From Tubiluchus corallicola (lineage: Eukaryota > Priapulida > Priapulimorpha > Priapulimorphida > Tubiluchidae), in the NCBI GenBank assembly GCA_030141605.1, contig JAQGDQ010000409.1, positions 62,616 to 124,615 of the forward strand: a DNA stretch of 62,000 nt, written 5' to 3'. The notes beneath the pieces were generated by a model that ran no database searches, was not told the DNA's origin, and saw nothing but the letters and a program-made list of their open reading frames with translations. The position numbers and the translations under genes were made by a program. This document shows, one piece after another, positions 1 through 12,663 of this stretch (position 1 is its first letter; the number at the start of each line of letters is the position of its first letter).

Positions 1-3000
1 CTACCCTACGTCCTTCACGGATTTCGTCATCACACGAAATATTGAGGGCACGATAGATTTCACGTGAAATATTGAGGGCACGATAGATTTCACATGAAAT
101 ATTGAGCGCACGATAGATTTCACTTAAAATATATTGAGGGTACTATAGATTTCACACGAAATATTGAGGGCACGATAGATTTCACGTGAAATATTGAGGG
201 CACTATAGATTTCACGTGAAATATTGAGGGCACGATAGATTTCACGTGAAATATTGAGGGCACTATAGATTTCACGTGAAATATTGAGGGCACGATAGAT
301 TTAACACGAAATATATTGAGGGCACGATAGATTTCACACGAAATATATTGAGGGCACGATAGATTTCACACGAAATATATTGAGGGCACGATAGATTTCA
401 CATGAAATATTGAGGGCACGATAGATTTCACGTGAAATATTGAGGGCACGATAGATTTCACGTGAAATATTGAGGGCACGATAGATTTCACATGAAATAT
501 TGAGCGCACGATAGATTTCACTTAAAATATATTGAGGGTACTATAGATTTCACACGAAATATTGAGGGCACGATAGATTTCACGTGAAATATTGAGGGCA
601 CGATAGATTTCACGTGAAATATTGAGGGCACTATAGATTTCACGTGAAATATTGAGGGCACGATAGATTTCACATGAAATAGTGAGGTCGCAATAGATTT
701 AACACGAAATATATTGAGGGCACGATAGATTTCACACGAAATATATTGAGGGCACGATAGATTTCACACGAAATATATTGAGGGCACGATAGATTTCACA
801 TGAAATATTGAGGGCACGATAGATTTAACACGAAATATATTAAGGGCACAATAGATTTCACACGAAATATATTGAGGGCACGATAGATTTCACACGAAAT
901 ATATTGAGGGTACGATAGATTTCACGTGAAATATTGAGGGCACGATAGATTTCACGTGAAATATTGAGGGCACTATAGATTTCACACGAAATATTGAGGG
1001 CACGATAGATTTCACGTGAAATATTGAGGGCACGATAGATTTCACATGAAATATTGAGCGCACGATAGATTTCACTTAAAATATATTGAGGGTACTATAG
1101 ATTTCACACGAAATATTGAGGGCACGATAGATTTCACGTGAAATATTGAGGGCACTATAGATTTCACGTGAAATATTGAGGGCACGGTAGATTTCACGTG
1201 AAATATTGAGGGCACTATAGATTTCACATGAAATAGTGAGGTCACGATAGATTTCACATGAAATATTGAGGGCACGGTAGATTTCACACGAAATATATTG
1301 AGGGCACGATAGATTTCACATGAAATATTGAGGGCACGATAGATTTCACATGAAATATTGAGGGCACGATAGATTTCACACGAAATATATTGAGGGCACG
1401 ATAGATTTCACACGAAATATATTGAGGGCACGATAGATTTCACATGAAATATTGAGGGCACGATAGATTTCACGTGAAATATTGAGGGCACGATAGATTT
1501 CACATGAAATATTGAGCGCACGATAGATTTCACTTAAAATATATTGAGGGTACTATAGATTTCACACGAAATATTGAGGGCACGATAGATTTCACGTGAA
1601 ATATTGAGGGCACTATAGATTTCACGTGAAATATTGAGGGCACGATAGATTTCACGTGAAATATTGAGGGCACTATAGATTTCACGTGAAATATTGAGGG
1701 CACGATAGATTTCACAGGAAATATTGAGGGCACGATAGATTTCACACGAAATATATTGAGGGCACGATAGATTTCACACGAAATATATTGAGGGCACGAT
1801 AGATTTCACATGAAATATATTGAGGGCACGATAGATTTCACACGAAATATATTGAGGGCACGATAGATTTCACATGAAATATTGAGGGCACGATAGATTT
1901 CACGTGAAATATTGAGGGCACGATAGATTTCACGTGAAATATTGAGGGCACGATAGATTTCACATGAAATATTGAGCGCACGATAGATTTCACTTAAAAT
2001 ATATTGAGGGTACTATAGATTTCACACGAAATATTGAGGGCACGATAGATTTCACGTGAAATATTGAGGGCACGATAGATTTCACGTGAAATATTGAGGG
2101 CACTATAGATTTCACGTGAAATATTGAGGGCACGATAGATTTCACATGAAATAGTGAGGTCGCAATAGATTTAACACGAAATATATTGAGGGCACGATAG
2201 ATTTCACACGAAATATATTGAGGGCACGATAGATTTCACGTGCAATATTGAGGGCACGATAGATTTCACATGAAATAGTGAGGTCACGATAGATTTAACA
2301 CGAAATATATTGAGGGCACGATAGATTTCACACGAAATATATTGAGGGCACGATAGATTTCACACGAAATATATTGAGGGCACGATAGATTTCACGTGAA
2401 ATATTGAGGGCACGATAGATTTCACGTGAAATATTGAGGGCACTATAGATTTCACACGAAATATTGAGGGCACGATAGATTTCACGTGAAATATTGAGGG
2501 CACGATAGATTTCACATGAAATATTGAGCGCACGATAGATTTCACTTAAAATATATTGAGGGTACTATAGATTTCACACGAAATATTGAGGGCACGATAG
2601 ATTTCACGTGAAATATTGAGGGCACTATAGATTTCACGTGAAATATTGAGGGCACGATAGATTTCACGTGAAATATTGAGGGCACTATAGATTTCACACG
2701 AAATATATTGAGGGCACGACAGATTTCACACGAAATATATTGAGGGCACGATAGATTTCACATGAAATAGTGAGGGCACGATAGATTTCACATGAAATAG
2801 TGAGGTCACGATAGATTTCACATGAAATATTGAGGGCACGGTAGATTTCACACGAAATATATTGAGGGCACGATAGATTTCACATGAAATATTGAGGGCA
2901 CGATAGATTTCACATGAAATATTGAGGGTACGATAGATTTCACACGAAATATATTGAGGGCACGATAGATTTCACACGAAATATATTGAGGGCACGATAG

Positions 3001-3647
3001 ATTTCACATGAAATAGTGAGGGCACGATAGATTTCACATGAAATAGTGAGGTCACGATAGATTTCACATGAAATATTGAGGGCACAGTAGATTTCACACG
3101 AAATATATTGAGGGCACGATAGATTTCACATGAAATATTGAGGGCACGATAGATTTCACATGAAATATTGAGGGCACGATAGATTTCACATGAAATATTG
3201 AGGACACGATAGATTTAACACGAAATATATTGAGGGCACGATAGATTTCACATGAAATATATTGAGGGCACGATAGATTTCACACGAAATATATTGAGGG
3301 CACGATAGATTTCACGTGCAATATTGAGGGCACGATAGATTTCACGTGAAATATTGAGGGCACTATAGATTTCACACGAAATATTGAGGGCACGATAGAT
3401 TTCACGTGAAATATTGAGGGCACGATAGATTTCACATGAAATATTGAGCGCACGATAGATTTCACATGAAATATTGAGGGCACGATAGATTTCACATGAA
3501 ATATTGAGGGCACGATAGATTTCACATGAAATATTGAGGACACGATAGATTTAACACGAAATATATTGAGGGCACGATAGATTTCACATGAAATATATTG
3601 AGGGCACGATAGATTTCACATGAAATACCGTGAGCACCATAGATTTT
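1..3647. repeat. Satellite array, 30/32-bp units with higher-order structure
   Basis: The stretch is a head-to-tail array of a 30-bp unit (consensus begins CACGTGAAATATTGAGGGCA) mixed with a 32-bp form that has an extra AT (AATATATTG). The junction of neighbouring units reads ATTTCACGTGAAAT, a perfect palindrome with a CACGTG E-box core; other units carry CACACG, CACATG or CACTTA instead. A marker unit starting CACTTAAAAT recurs near 121, 519, 1073, 1531, 1991 and 2543. The blocks after 519 and 1991 match base for base over the stretch I compared, and 1073 to 2543 repeats the same offset, so a higher-order period of about 1.47 kb is present. The array starts before the window and ends 135 bp before the first visible PIH1D1 exon, so it probably sits in an intron or just 5' of that gene. 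Confidence 0.97.
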
Positions 3648-3782
3648 CTATTGTTTGGGCAATACTTTTTTTATAATAAATCGCTTATTTTTTTTGTACC
3701 CCCTAGCAGAAGGTATATGTACCTCCCTTAATAATGTAAATGCTGTAAATTCTTGTATAGAAAGTTTTACCGTTCATTTCAG

Positions 3783-3926
3783 CTGACAATGAAGTGACAG
3801 TTTACGATGTCGTGATTAATCATAAGTTCTATGAGAAAATTGAACAGAATGAGCTGTTTTATCAATTCCTTGTACTGATAGCTTTTGAAGGCGTGGAATC
3901 CAAATATGGTCTTAAACTCAGTAGAG
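3783..3926 (+). CDS. PIH1D1 exon (end of PIH domain)
   Basis: The acceptor is TTCATTTCAG at 3773-3782 and the donor GTAACA starts at 3927. The exon enters with two bases of a split codon and leaves with one. It encodes DNEVTVYDVVINHKFYEKI and continues to GLKLSR, matching the human YDVAVNSDFY and KYGLQL stretches. Confidence 0.88.
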
Positions 3927-6900
3927 GTAACATTCTAGACTGTTTTATATTGTTAATCAATAAACAGTGAAATTACACATGTTCTTGTAAAAACACGAAA
4001 GAGCGTAAATTAAGGCTGTGATTAAATGGTTTAAGACAGTTTACTATTCTATGTTGTCCCAGGCCACTAAGACGGGCCTTATTGCCTTATGGTGAGAGTG
4101 TTCAAGCAATCGGCAGATTTCTTTTATTTTAAAATTCTGCTTTATTTTCGAATTGTATGTGATGATTTAAAATCAGTTTTAGAACCAGATGAATTACACA
4201 TGATAACAATCCTACTTAAAGATGTCGCGATTTGATGTCAGTTTACTTAACTTGTTTTTGTTGTTTCAGAATTAATTAGACTGAAAAACAAGAAGTTTTT
4301 TGGAGATATTAAGATGCAAACTGCGCGAACAAAAGCTAGTCCACTTATTCGGGAAGTTAAAAGGTAATTTTTTTGTACAGCAGTTTCATTTTTTATTGTT
4401 AACAGTTAGGCCTCGTGCAGACTTGCAGTTTTACTGGTGCACTAGATATGCAAATCTATAAACGTCTTAAGTTTTGGACTATTCTAATAACAGACTTGCA
4501 GTTATTGAAAGGACAATTTTTTATGCTGTATGACGAGTTATGGGCTTATCGGAGCCTTTTTAGCCATTACAAATGAAATACAAGGTAGACAAAACTGCTC
4601 TGAACAAGCATTAAACTCGGCGGTCACTCATTAACTTACTGATCATATTCTGTGTTGCTTAACCTTGGTTGCTAAGCACTCGGCTATTCACCTTGCCTCA
4701 TGTGGGCTTATGTTATTTGCTGACCAAAGTTGATTTGAAACTACAGCACGAATGTGACTACTATTCTGTATCAGAGTTGTAAAACATGCTAGCACTAATC
4801 TGTAAAAATTGTGTCAAAATTTTAGTTCTGACAATGAAGAAAAGAAAACTGCACCAACTACAGAATGGAAGGAGCCAAAATTTCAAATTGTGCGAGAACC
4901 AGTAGAGGGTTATCCTCAGTTTCTTGTAGCAGAAATACAGCTGCCTCATGTGGTGGGTTATAAAAACTTTTAACATTATTTTGACATTTTGAGTGGCCTT
5001 AGACTTCAGCCCTGCCAAAATACTTGTTGATCACCTAAGAATGTCCAGCTGACAACTGGCCTTGTCTGGTCAGTTGTAAACTTTTGTCTTTTTGGTTTGT
5101 GAGTTTCAAAATGTTGAAAATGTTTCACATCTTTATATATTCACTGCATCTTGCTAGTTTTAAAGAAAGAACATTTTACGCTCGGTTTTTTACACTACAA
5201 TCAAGACATATTTAACAAACATTTTGTCAAAATCTCTTCTCTAAACAAACATTGTGATTTCGCTCATATTCTACCTTGCATGTGACGTAAACAGCCAGTC
5301 ATGTCTAGTGTTGCCCATTGAGCTTGTGCAAAAAGATTTCACTACAAGAATTTGTGAAAAACTTGATTTGGTAAAATTTAAAATAACTTAGGTTACATGC
5401 CATGTGCATGGATATTTTGCTTGACTGTTGAACAATAAGCTATCACACAAGTGAAGCTCTGTTTCAGTATCACTGTTCATTAACCGTCAGCACAAAATAA
5501 GTCTTTTCACAGTTTTGTTGTGCAATTGCTTTAGGTCAAAGGTTAAGTGTACCACAGCAATACATCTGAACTACAACCGTCGCATCACATGTAGGTAAAA
5601 CAAAGATGTCTGCCACATCAGTTCTTTAACTTCAGTTGTTTTACATGAACTTTACTTAATTATGCATTAGTCTGTGCATAGAGTCTTGCTTCGGAACAAG
5701 AAAAAATGAACTTGGTACAGTTCTAGCTAGCTGTTAAAACTATTACTATAGCAACAGTAGAGGTGCCCCACTCAGTTTTTTCAAATCAAATAATACCCAA
5801 AGTAAAATATACAGGAATACGTGTGGCGGTTTATGTGTTTGTTTACAATCTGACGGTACAGATGGACATTGAGATTCTGTCTACTGAGTAGCCTGAGCTG
5901 CCCACTGTCCATATGATGACATTGATTGTTTGTATAATGTGTCATAATATATTTCAAGTATGGTAATGCTTATAAAAATGTGTTGATACTGAAAACAGGA
6001 CAATGTTGCTTTTAACTACCCTAGCATTTATTGTAAATAAATCTTACTGCAAGTTTTTACATTATAAAAGATAAAATTTTTATTTTGCAGTTTAGTATTG
6101 CTTTTATTCTGAATTGCACGCATGTATTGAGGTACCTTAATCTTTACATTACTTTTTGTCTCACGAAGTCTTAGTCCAGCCCTGCTTCTACAAAAAGTGC
6201 ATTTGGTGAAACAAATTTTGTGACAGCCACCATGTGTGAAACCTGTTTTATAATGGTTAGATTTTTTGCATATAATATACATCATGTACAGAGTATACAG
6301 GTTAGAGTGCCGTTCATGTAGCATGCGGATACAGATGCGTTTTCCATCTGCGGAAATAAATCAATAGCTGCAGAAAAATGCTGCCTGCATAAATGGGTGC
6401 ATTGAAAACAATACAAACAAAATACAGATAATTTATTTGTCTCAATAACATAGTAAACATAGCATTAACAAATGACGTGACAGCTAAGAGAGACAGGGTG
6501 ATGAAAACACCGAAAGGTCATCAAGTCTACCACTCTTCTACTAAGTTGATAACAATATTCTACTTAGGTTAGCACTGTGAGCCATGTAAATTAAACGTTA
6601 GAGATTTAAATGTTATTATATTTTATCTAAAGCATTATTCTTGTATAGCAGCAGTTGTAAGTTAGTAGCACATGCATATGTTATACTTGCATAGTTGGAT
6701 CAGTCAGTAGTATGCGAAAATAATTTTAAGTTTCAAATTAAAAGTTAATCAACATTTTGTCATTTAGCATAACTGTTGGCTAACACTGACCTCATGCAGC
6801 CATAAGCATAGCGAGGGCATGCACCACTTATCACAAGTTTGACTATAAGTGTTTCACTAAATTCACATCTACAAACTGAATAACCATCCAAATATAACGT

Positions 6901-9900
6901 AATTCCATAAGGACATTTTCAGTATGTCTCAATTCTTAAGCATCTGAAAATATTAACAAACACCATTATCAGGATGTAAAATAATTAACGAGCATTGAAT
7001 TATAAATCAAAATAAGGTTTGAGGTGATTATTAATAAATATAAGAAGAATTAATTAAAAAAATAATGTTCACTATGTTCAAGCCGATTTTATCTATTTGT
7101 GGGCAATGAAATAGGTGGGAGAGCAGTTACTGAAATTAAACTTTGCCCACAAGTAATAAGCCTGTTAGCCTTTTCAATAAAATAAAAAACAATCATTAAC
7201 AAGTCATGATGTATTTTATTGTAACATCTATACTATCAAGTACATAGATAACATAATTATAAATCCTGAAAGAGCACTATACTAAAACACAACGGAACAA
7301 TTAGCCTGGCTAGCCCACAGGTCTAAATGTTCAAAGTAGACCTGTTGTTCACAGCTTAAATACAGAAAACTAGGACACTATTAATGTAAAAGGTCATTCA
7401 GAAGCAACTAAGTACAGTAAGATTAGGGGAAATTTAAGCTATATCAATGCTGTGACAAGCCTAAAAAGGGGAGGGAATGAGATGAAAAAGTGAGCAAAAA
7501 GACACGATGTAATATTTAAAAGTCAAGTTAATCAACGTGAAGTAATTAAGGCGAACTTCGCGATACTATTCCGCAACCCCATAACGCATCTGCATCTGGA
7601 TGCTACATAAATGCCACTTTAGACGAGTGTTAACTTTTGTATTGTAGAATTCAGCTCACAGCGTGCTACTTGACGTGGGAGAGGATCGTATACTTCTTCA
7701 TGAAAGTAAGCAAAAGTACAGACTTGACATATACATTCCATACCGTGTTATACAAGAGGAAGTCGTTGCACAGTTTTCTACAAATACAAAGGTAAACTTT
7801 GGTTACGTTTTTTGTAAACGAAATATAATTTTTATGCTGTGTAAAATCAGTAAGTTATTTTTTGTAATTCTCTTAATAACTATCTTGCATTAAGATTGGT
7901 GGTTACTGCTGCAGCAGCATGTCTTAACCTTGTGATACGAGGTGAAAAGCCGAGTGGTCACATTCTGCGCAAGTTAAGCAAGGCTGAGCTCAGTAACGAT
8001 AGATGGGTGACTGCTGAAAAGCTTTTCTAGAAGGTTTTATTCGCCCCTTGTTTTTTACCTTGTCAAGGGAAGATACTTGTACATCTGATCATGGTTAGGG
8101 CGGTTCCACCAGGTCACCTCAGCAGACTATTACTTAATAAGCAGTTTTGGAACTGCAGCAATGATCTTTCTTAAGCAGCCGTCTGATGCTTAATGTGAGA
8201 TATCACCTTTTAGAGTGTTATACTGGGTGAACGAGTAGTGTAATGTATCAAAAATCATGTAGAAGAACATAGGTTATTTAAAGGAAAATTGATTAGACTA
8301 GTGTTGGGAAATTTTGAAATTTTGAATTTGATTACAATCTCCACATCATGGTTAAACTTTTGCGGCAAATTCTACTGTTTTAGTTGTATTTTTCTAACAT
8401 TGCAGCACTGAAATATAGCCTATGAACTTCTTCATGACTTTCGTCGCTCTCTGCCATTTTCGTACTAGCAAACTATTTTTGTAGACACATACATTCATTA
8501 ACTATTATTATGTCAACTACGCACGTCACGAAAATGAATAAGAAGCCCCAGTTTGCAATTGTGTGCATTGTGTAAGGTGAGAAAAATGAAGAAAAAATGC
8601 AAAAATTACGTGTATTTTATTTGTGCGAAAACACTGCCTTTTAGTCAAGTGTAACATGTATAGTTTACTGAATTACTGTTCAGTCGCTGATTATATCTAT
8701 TTATACATGGTTGTTATCTCGATTAATTTGTTTAATCTATTAATCACCCATCACTAGATTAGACTCAATCTCATTTACTGTCCAAAATATGCATTTTATT
8801 GCCTATAAAGGTTACCAGTTGTTTCTAATACTTGAGTAATTGCCTTAGAAAGTTAATTAAGGGAAACTGAACACAGCTAACGCCTACTTCACAAACTAAC
8901 CACAGTTTGTGCAATGGCAGACATCTTCCCTGAGCCTCAAGCACATTTATGTAAGCGAAGATTGCTATAAGATGCTGATGTGATGTCACGAAAATGAGCT
9001 CTACATCACACTGACATCACAGATGAACACTGCAGTTCAATTTCGTGCTTATCGCAGTACTTCGCCCATTTGTCGTCCACGCGAATTTGACAAAAAGGCG
9101 CCATTGCCAGTCATAGTGGATTCGCTGAACCGCGCGTAGCTTTGAAAATGTAACAAAATGTAACTATCTGAGGAAATTATTATTTAACCTAAGCTTTGAT
9201 CTAAAAAAAGCTGTTGTAGTTTTCAATATTTTAGAGCATACTTTATTTTGAATCAATATTAACACAATCGTCCAGTTTTCCTTTAACATGCCCATTGTTC
9301 TGTATTGTCCTATTTGGTAAGTTTTGTTGCTATACTGCCACAGAAAAGTGCATCTAATTATATGATACTTTAAATATGTAATATACAATAGAGAATTTTT
9401 TCTTTGCTATTGTATGCTAGATATTTTGCTTTGTACGAAAATTTGTTTAGTCCCCTTTAAGATATAATCAAACTTCATTATGATACAAGCCTTTATTTAT
9501 TTATACCATTTATTCGTACTCGTCTGCGGTACAATAAGTACACAAGAAAAACAACAAATGATAAGAATTACAATAAATTAGTTCAAGCTCTACATGTTAA
9601 AAGAAAAAAGTTTGTTAATTTGTTAAAGCAAAGTAAAAATAAGAATACGAAAATCCATGGCATCAGTTATGTTATCATTTTTCTCTCAACATGCCTTTAT
9701 ATTGCCTTCTTGGCTTAACGCCATTTTTTACAAAACAAAATGTTCTGTGTTTGCGTGGTCATGCGTGTATTAATGCACCTTGTTATAATGCCAAACTCAC
9801 AACAACACCAACTCTTCTTGCAGTACTAAAGTACGCTGTGTAAAGAGGTTTGACTATATTATGTAGTTTATTTTGAGAATACCAATTAATTAAGCAATTT

Positions 9901-10720
9901 TTAGAGCCTATTTAGGGAATAGGGAATGCGTCAGGCACTAATTAGGTCTACATCAATTCAAAGCTTACTTAGAAAGTTCAGTCATTCTTGCTACAAGCAC
10001 TCTGCCAAGCATTGCAGCACACCTATTCCAGCTCCAAGTATTCAGCCAATTTAATAGAACAAACCCACGTTTCGTTAAATTTTGATACTAAACTCGAAAA
10101 ACAGGAACGGTTTGAACCAGGGATCTTTGGATTACAAGGCCTATGCCATAGTTACTAGGCCACTGTGTTTACCTGTGATTTCACATTCCAAATATTTTAT
10201 ACATATTTATTGAGCGACGAGATGATCATTTTGGCTATTGAAGCTGTTATCAAACTATAGAAGCCCAAAAAGAAGAATCAATTATACATTAATGATACAA
10301 AGGCACAAACTTTGGCATGATTTATTGTTTGATAATAGCTTCAGTAGCCGAAACGATCATCGCTCAATAAACGTGTTGATTCCTAGAAGCTGGCTTTGTC
10401 ATGTATTCATCTGTAATAGCTAGTCATTCATTTCAGCATTGTCATTATTACTCCGCTCACACTAGAGTGATTCTCACTAATTAACAAGTTGATTTTTATT
10501 TTGATTAATTTTGAGCTCGAAATTTCATGAATTGCATATTAGATGTTTGAGCTCAGAAACATCGCTGAATTGAATATCAATAGAAATTTCAGTTAAGAAG
10601 TAGTAAAGAATAATTCAAATCGTGATAAATGTATAAGATGGATTCTTGTTGTAACAATGGATTTAATTTGCATTGCAGATTCTTACTGTTACAATGCCAG
10701 TCCAACAGGAAGTGCGATGA
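3783..10720 (+). CDS. PIH1 domain-containing protein 1 (R2TP subunit), 3' part, five exons
   Basis: PIH1D1 is the adaptor of the R2TP complex (RUVBL1, RUVBL2, RPAP3, PIH1D1), which with HSP90 assembles PIKK kinases, RNA polymerases and snoRNPs. Five exons (3783-3926, 4270-4363, 4826-4952, 7648-7791, 10679-10720) join in phase into about 182 residues that follow the second half of human PIH1D1. The first two give the end of the PIH domain (VYDVVINHKFYEKI, EGVESKYGL, LKNKKFFG). The third and fourth give the CS-like C-terminal domain that in the family binds RPAP3 (FLVAEIQLPHV, VGEDRILL, YRLDIYIPYRV). The last supplies the closing strand and stop (ILTVTMPVQQEVR). All introns have GT-AG ends. The N-terminal phosphopeptide-binding half lies upstream, beyond the satellite, so the gene is cut by the window edge. 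Placement rests on remembered human sequence, but the match runs through every exon. Confidence 0.9.
4270..4363 (+). CDS. PIH1D1 exon
   Basis: The acceptor TTGTTTCAG ends at 4269 and the donor GTAATT starts at 4364. The exon encodes ELIRLKNKKFFGDIK and continues to PLIREVK, matching human EWRMLKNRPFMGSI. It leaves with two bases that the next exon completes to a serine codon. Confidence 0.87.
4826..4952 (+). CDS. PIH1D1 exon (start of CS domain)
   Basis: The acceptor AAAATTTTAG ends at 4825 and the donor GTGGGT starts at 4953. After an acidic linker (SDNEEKK) it encodes FLVAEIQLPHV, the equivalent of human LLLAEVDLPKL, the first CS-domain strands. Confidence 0.86.
4953..7647 (+). other. PIH1D1 intron, 2.7 kb
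   Basis: Apart from the MITE copy at 5490-5770 I see no coding or RNA signal. Open frames here are short and have neither splice sites nor family similarity. Confidence 0.6.
5490..5770 (-). repeat. MITE family M1, partial copy
   Basis: This copy begins AATAAGTCTTTTCACAG and carries GGTCAAAGGTTAAGTGTACC and a degenerate CCGTCGCATCACATG. Read on the other strand it follows the fuller copy at 55991-56372, but the second inverted terminus is missing. A third copy lies at 49130-49343. Confidence 0.7.
7648..7791 (+). CDS. PIH1D1 exon (CS domain core)
   Basis: The acceptor TTGTATTGTAG ends at 7647 and the donor GTAAAC starts at 7792; both ends are phase 0. It encodes NSAHSVLLDVGEDRILLHES and then YRLDIYIPYRV, equivalent to human LEIGENRLVM and YHLDAYIPLQI. 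Reading on past the donor gives a hydrophobic tail without family similarity. Confidence 0.88.
8299..8756 (+). mobile_element. hAT-like non-autonomous element (MITE) with 8-bp TSD
   Basis: A 458-bp element has imperfect termini TAGTGTTGGG and CCCATCACTA and is flanked by identical 8-bp copies of GATTAGAC (8291-8298 and 8757-8764). The TAGTG terminus and 8-bp duplication are typical of hAT transposons. It has no coding capacity. Its interior is shared with the interrupted element at 36121-37565. It sits in the last PIH1D1 intron. Confidence 0.85.
10090..10520 (-). repeat. tRNA-Thr-like interspersed repeat, copy 1, interrupted
   Basis: On the minus strand the piece near 10100-10170 has a tRNA-like D-arm, an anticodon-loop-like CTTGTAATCC and a B-box GGTTCAAACC. 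Sequence out to CACTAGAGTGATTC near 10470 is shared with the copy at 59622-59860. About 250 bp, including the foldback at 10206-10371, are present only here. I take it as a SINE-like or tRNA-promoter repeat, not a tRNA gene, because the acceptor ends do not pair. Confidence 0.65.
10206..10371. mobile_element. Foldback (palindromic) insertion, about 45-50-bp arms
   Basis: TTTATTGAGCGACGAGATGA at 10206 and the following bases to 10255 are the reverse complement, with a few differences and a 3-4-bp gap, of 10327-10371, which ends GATCATCGCTCAATAAA. About 70 bp separate the arms. This is a small foldback or MITE that lies inside a tRNA-like repeat; the other copy of that repeat lacks it. Confidence 0.75.
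10679..10720 (+). CDS. PIH1D1 terminal exon
   Basis: A 42-bp exon follows the acceptor TTTGCATTGCAG and encodes ILTVTMPVQQEVR plus TGA. It continues in phase 0 from the previous exon and corresponds to the human C-terminal KQLMVAMPLLPVPS strand, which completes the CS fold. It is easy to miss because it is so short. I see no single convincing poly(A) signal close behind the stop; AATAAA occurs near 11433 and 11918. Confidence 0.8.
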   Translation: MLTVTMPVQQEVR

Positions 10721-12339
10721 GTGCGATTAGTTTCTTGCAAACAATTGTCCTGCAGCTGTTGCATTGCATTGTGATATTACAATGTTTTTTTTCATTTCCA
10801 CGATGTGTGATTTATGTGACCGGTTAATCGTTTTTTTGAATAGCAGTGTAAGGTAACTTCGCAACAGTTTACTGTAGTCATGTTGAAACCACGAAGAAAA
10901 TACATATGTAACGATAAGTGCTTATTCGCTGAACGTAACAACCAGCTTGAACTGCTGTGGAGATGAGAGTATGAAAATTTCAGTCAACTCGGCTTTGTTT
11001 ACCCACTTTGCGGCACGTTTTCAGTGATGATAAAGTGCAGTTTTTACATTGAGAACGGAACGCTTTAGCATTTTGTCATTTTAGCTGAGAAAAGTACATA
11101 GTTTTGGAGCTTTTTATTGAGATAGTGGCCTAATATAAGCTTGTTTTCTAGGTATCTAGTGCCAAATTTAGTAATTGTATCTGAATTTTGTTGTAACAAC
11201 CATATTTTGATTTTATGTATATACTTGTGATGTGAAAGTATTTTTTTATCGCGCAGAAGAAATTAATTGAATTGAAACAAGCAATAGTAAAATGAAATTA
11301 TCAGAGTGGTGGCTACTAGAGCCATCTAGGTGATATTCTGGCAACAGGTTTTGGCAAAGGTGCAACTTAAGCATTTTACGTGAGAATGCAATTGAAAAGT
11401 ATAAAGGTTACAGTAGTTTTATTAACAAATTTTATTAATAAATGTTTCGATGGAGCTTCATCAATGGAATTAAACATGATATTATATACTACCAAGTTTT
11501 GTTGACAATTTAGACGACTATACAGACTTTACTACAAGCTTGGCCAGGACGTAAAAGTCATCATAGGACTGCGAATTTCATTAATAATGGTTCACTTTAT
11601 CAAAATTCTTTATGTAAAGATCCCCTCAGCTTAATTATTGCAAGTATTACCGTCTGATTGAGATTAGTTTTGTTAAGTATTATTACTGACAACTGAGATT
11701 ATTATTTGTCAATATTTGTTTGTTTGTTGGCAGTATCATGGACTGGACAAGTAACCTCATTTCTACAAGTAAACAACGTTATTCCTGTTTGAAAACTGAT
11801 TAGATTGGTTCAAAGTCTAAATCTACTAAATGAAGAATTCGATGTATATTGGGTTACTAACTTTCTAAGTAACTCTATAAAGAGATCTTTTTCTCATTCT
11901 TGTTGCTGTTGTTCATGTAATAAATTTTTGCCTATTTTTTAAACTTTTTGTGGTGTAACATCACAATAGAATTACTCCATATTTTGAATTTTTACAACAA
12001 AAAAGATCCATGGCAACAGTAAATGGTGTTGTCATTAAGACTTAAAGGAAGCTTGTTCATGCATGCGAGCAACCTGGTGCTTTGCATTCTGAACTAGTTT
12101 CTTTAAGAGTTTTACCTATTCAAATTACAAAGTCAAAAAGCATATTTGCTCATTTTCCATGGAGGCTTTTAAATAATGAGTTCTTGAAGTTTTAAGAGTT
12201 CAGAGCACTAAAGAGACCGAAGCAGTCCTGCACGATCCTGTAGGACTTTGATACAATGATCTGATAAGACACAGTCCCTCGAGCCTAGTGTGTAAGAACA
12301 AAGGTCATCTGTTATGTGGCTACTAGTATCTTAGTAGTT
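10721..12339. other. Intergenic, no gene seen
   Basis: AT-rich DNA between the PIH1D1 stop and the LINE fragment. It should contain the PIH1D1 3' UTR. I see no splice-framed open reading and no repeat with a second copy in the window. Confidence 0.5.
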
Positions 12340-12402
12340 GTACTGTGGCAGATGCAGCAGTTTATTGTCTTTAAGGTCTTATGGCAGTTACTTGGTCTAA
12401 AT

Positions 12403-12663
12403 CAGTGGTTCCCAAACTTTCTCGGACCGTTACCCAAATCGGGAAACCCGGTCGTGTCCATTACCCTCCACCTAGTACTACTTCTCCAACTTAAAAAGTA
12501 AACACACGTATATGCCACAAGCAAGCAAAATTATTTATGTTTGCTCGTGACATAAATAAATTTCCAGGTGTTATTTCAGTGGGGTGCCCGTTACCCCCCC
12601 CCCCCCCCCCCCAAAACCATATTACCCAAGGGGGGTAATTTACCCCTACTTTGGGAACCACTG
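12403..12663 (+). mobile_element. hAT-like MITE with 8-bp TSD
   Basis: The 261-bp element has terminal inverted repeats CAGTGGTTCCCAAA and, at the right end, TTTGGGAACCACTG. Identical 8-bp duplications GTCTAAAT flank it at 12395-12402 and 12664-12671. The terminus and the duplication length are those of hAT elements. A run of 19 C lies at 12594-12612. No coding capacity. Confidence 0.9.

Noticed and set aside
890-3543. Minus-strand open frames in the satellite, reading a ten-residue HVKSIVPSIF repeat
   Set aside because: A 30-bp unit keeps any frame open without selection; 32-bp units break it repeatedly, and there is no promoter, splice or family evidence.
1-3647. CRISPR array
   Set aside because: Units are contiguous with no unique spacers, and the genome is an animal's.
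6028-6324. 98-codon minus-strand frame in the PIH1D1 intron
   Set aside because: No splice context, no family similarity, composition as in the surrounding intron.
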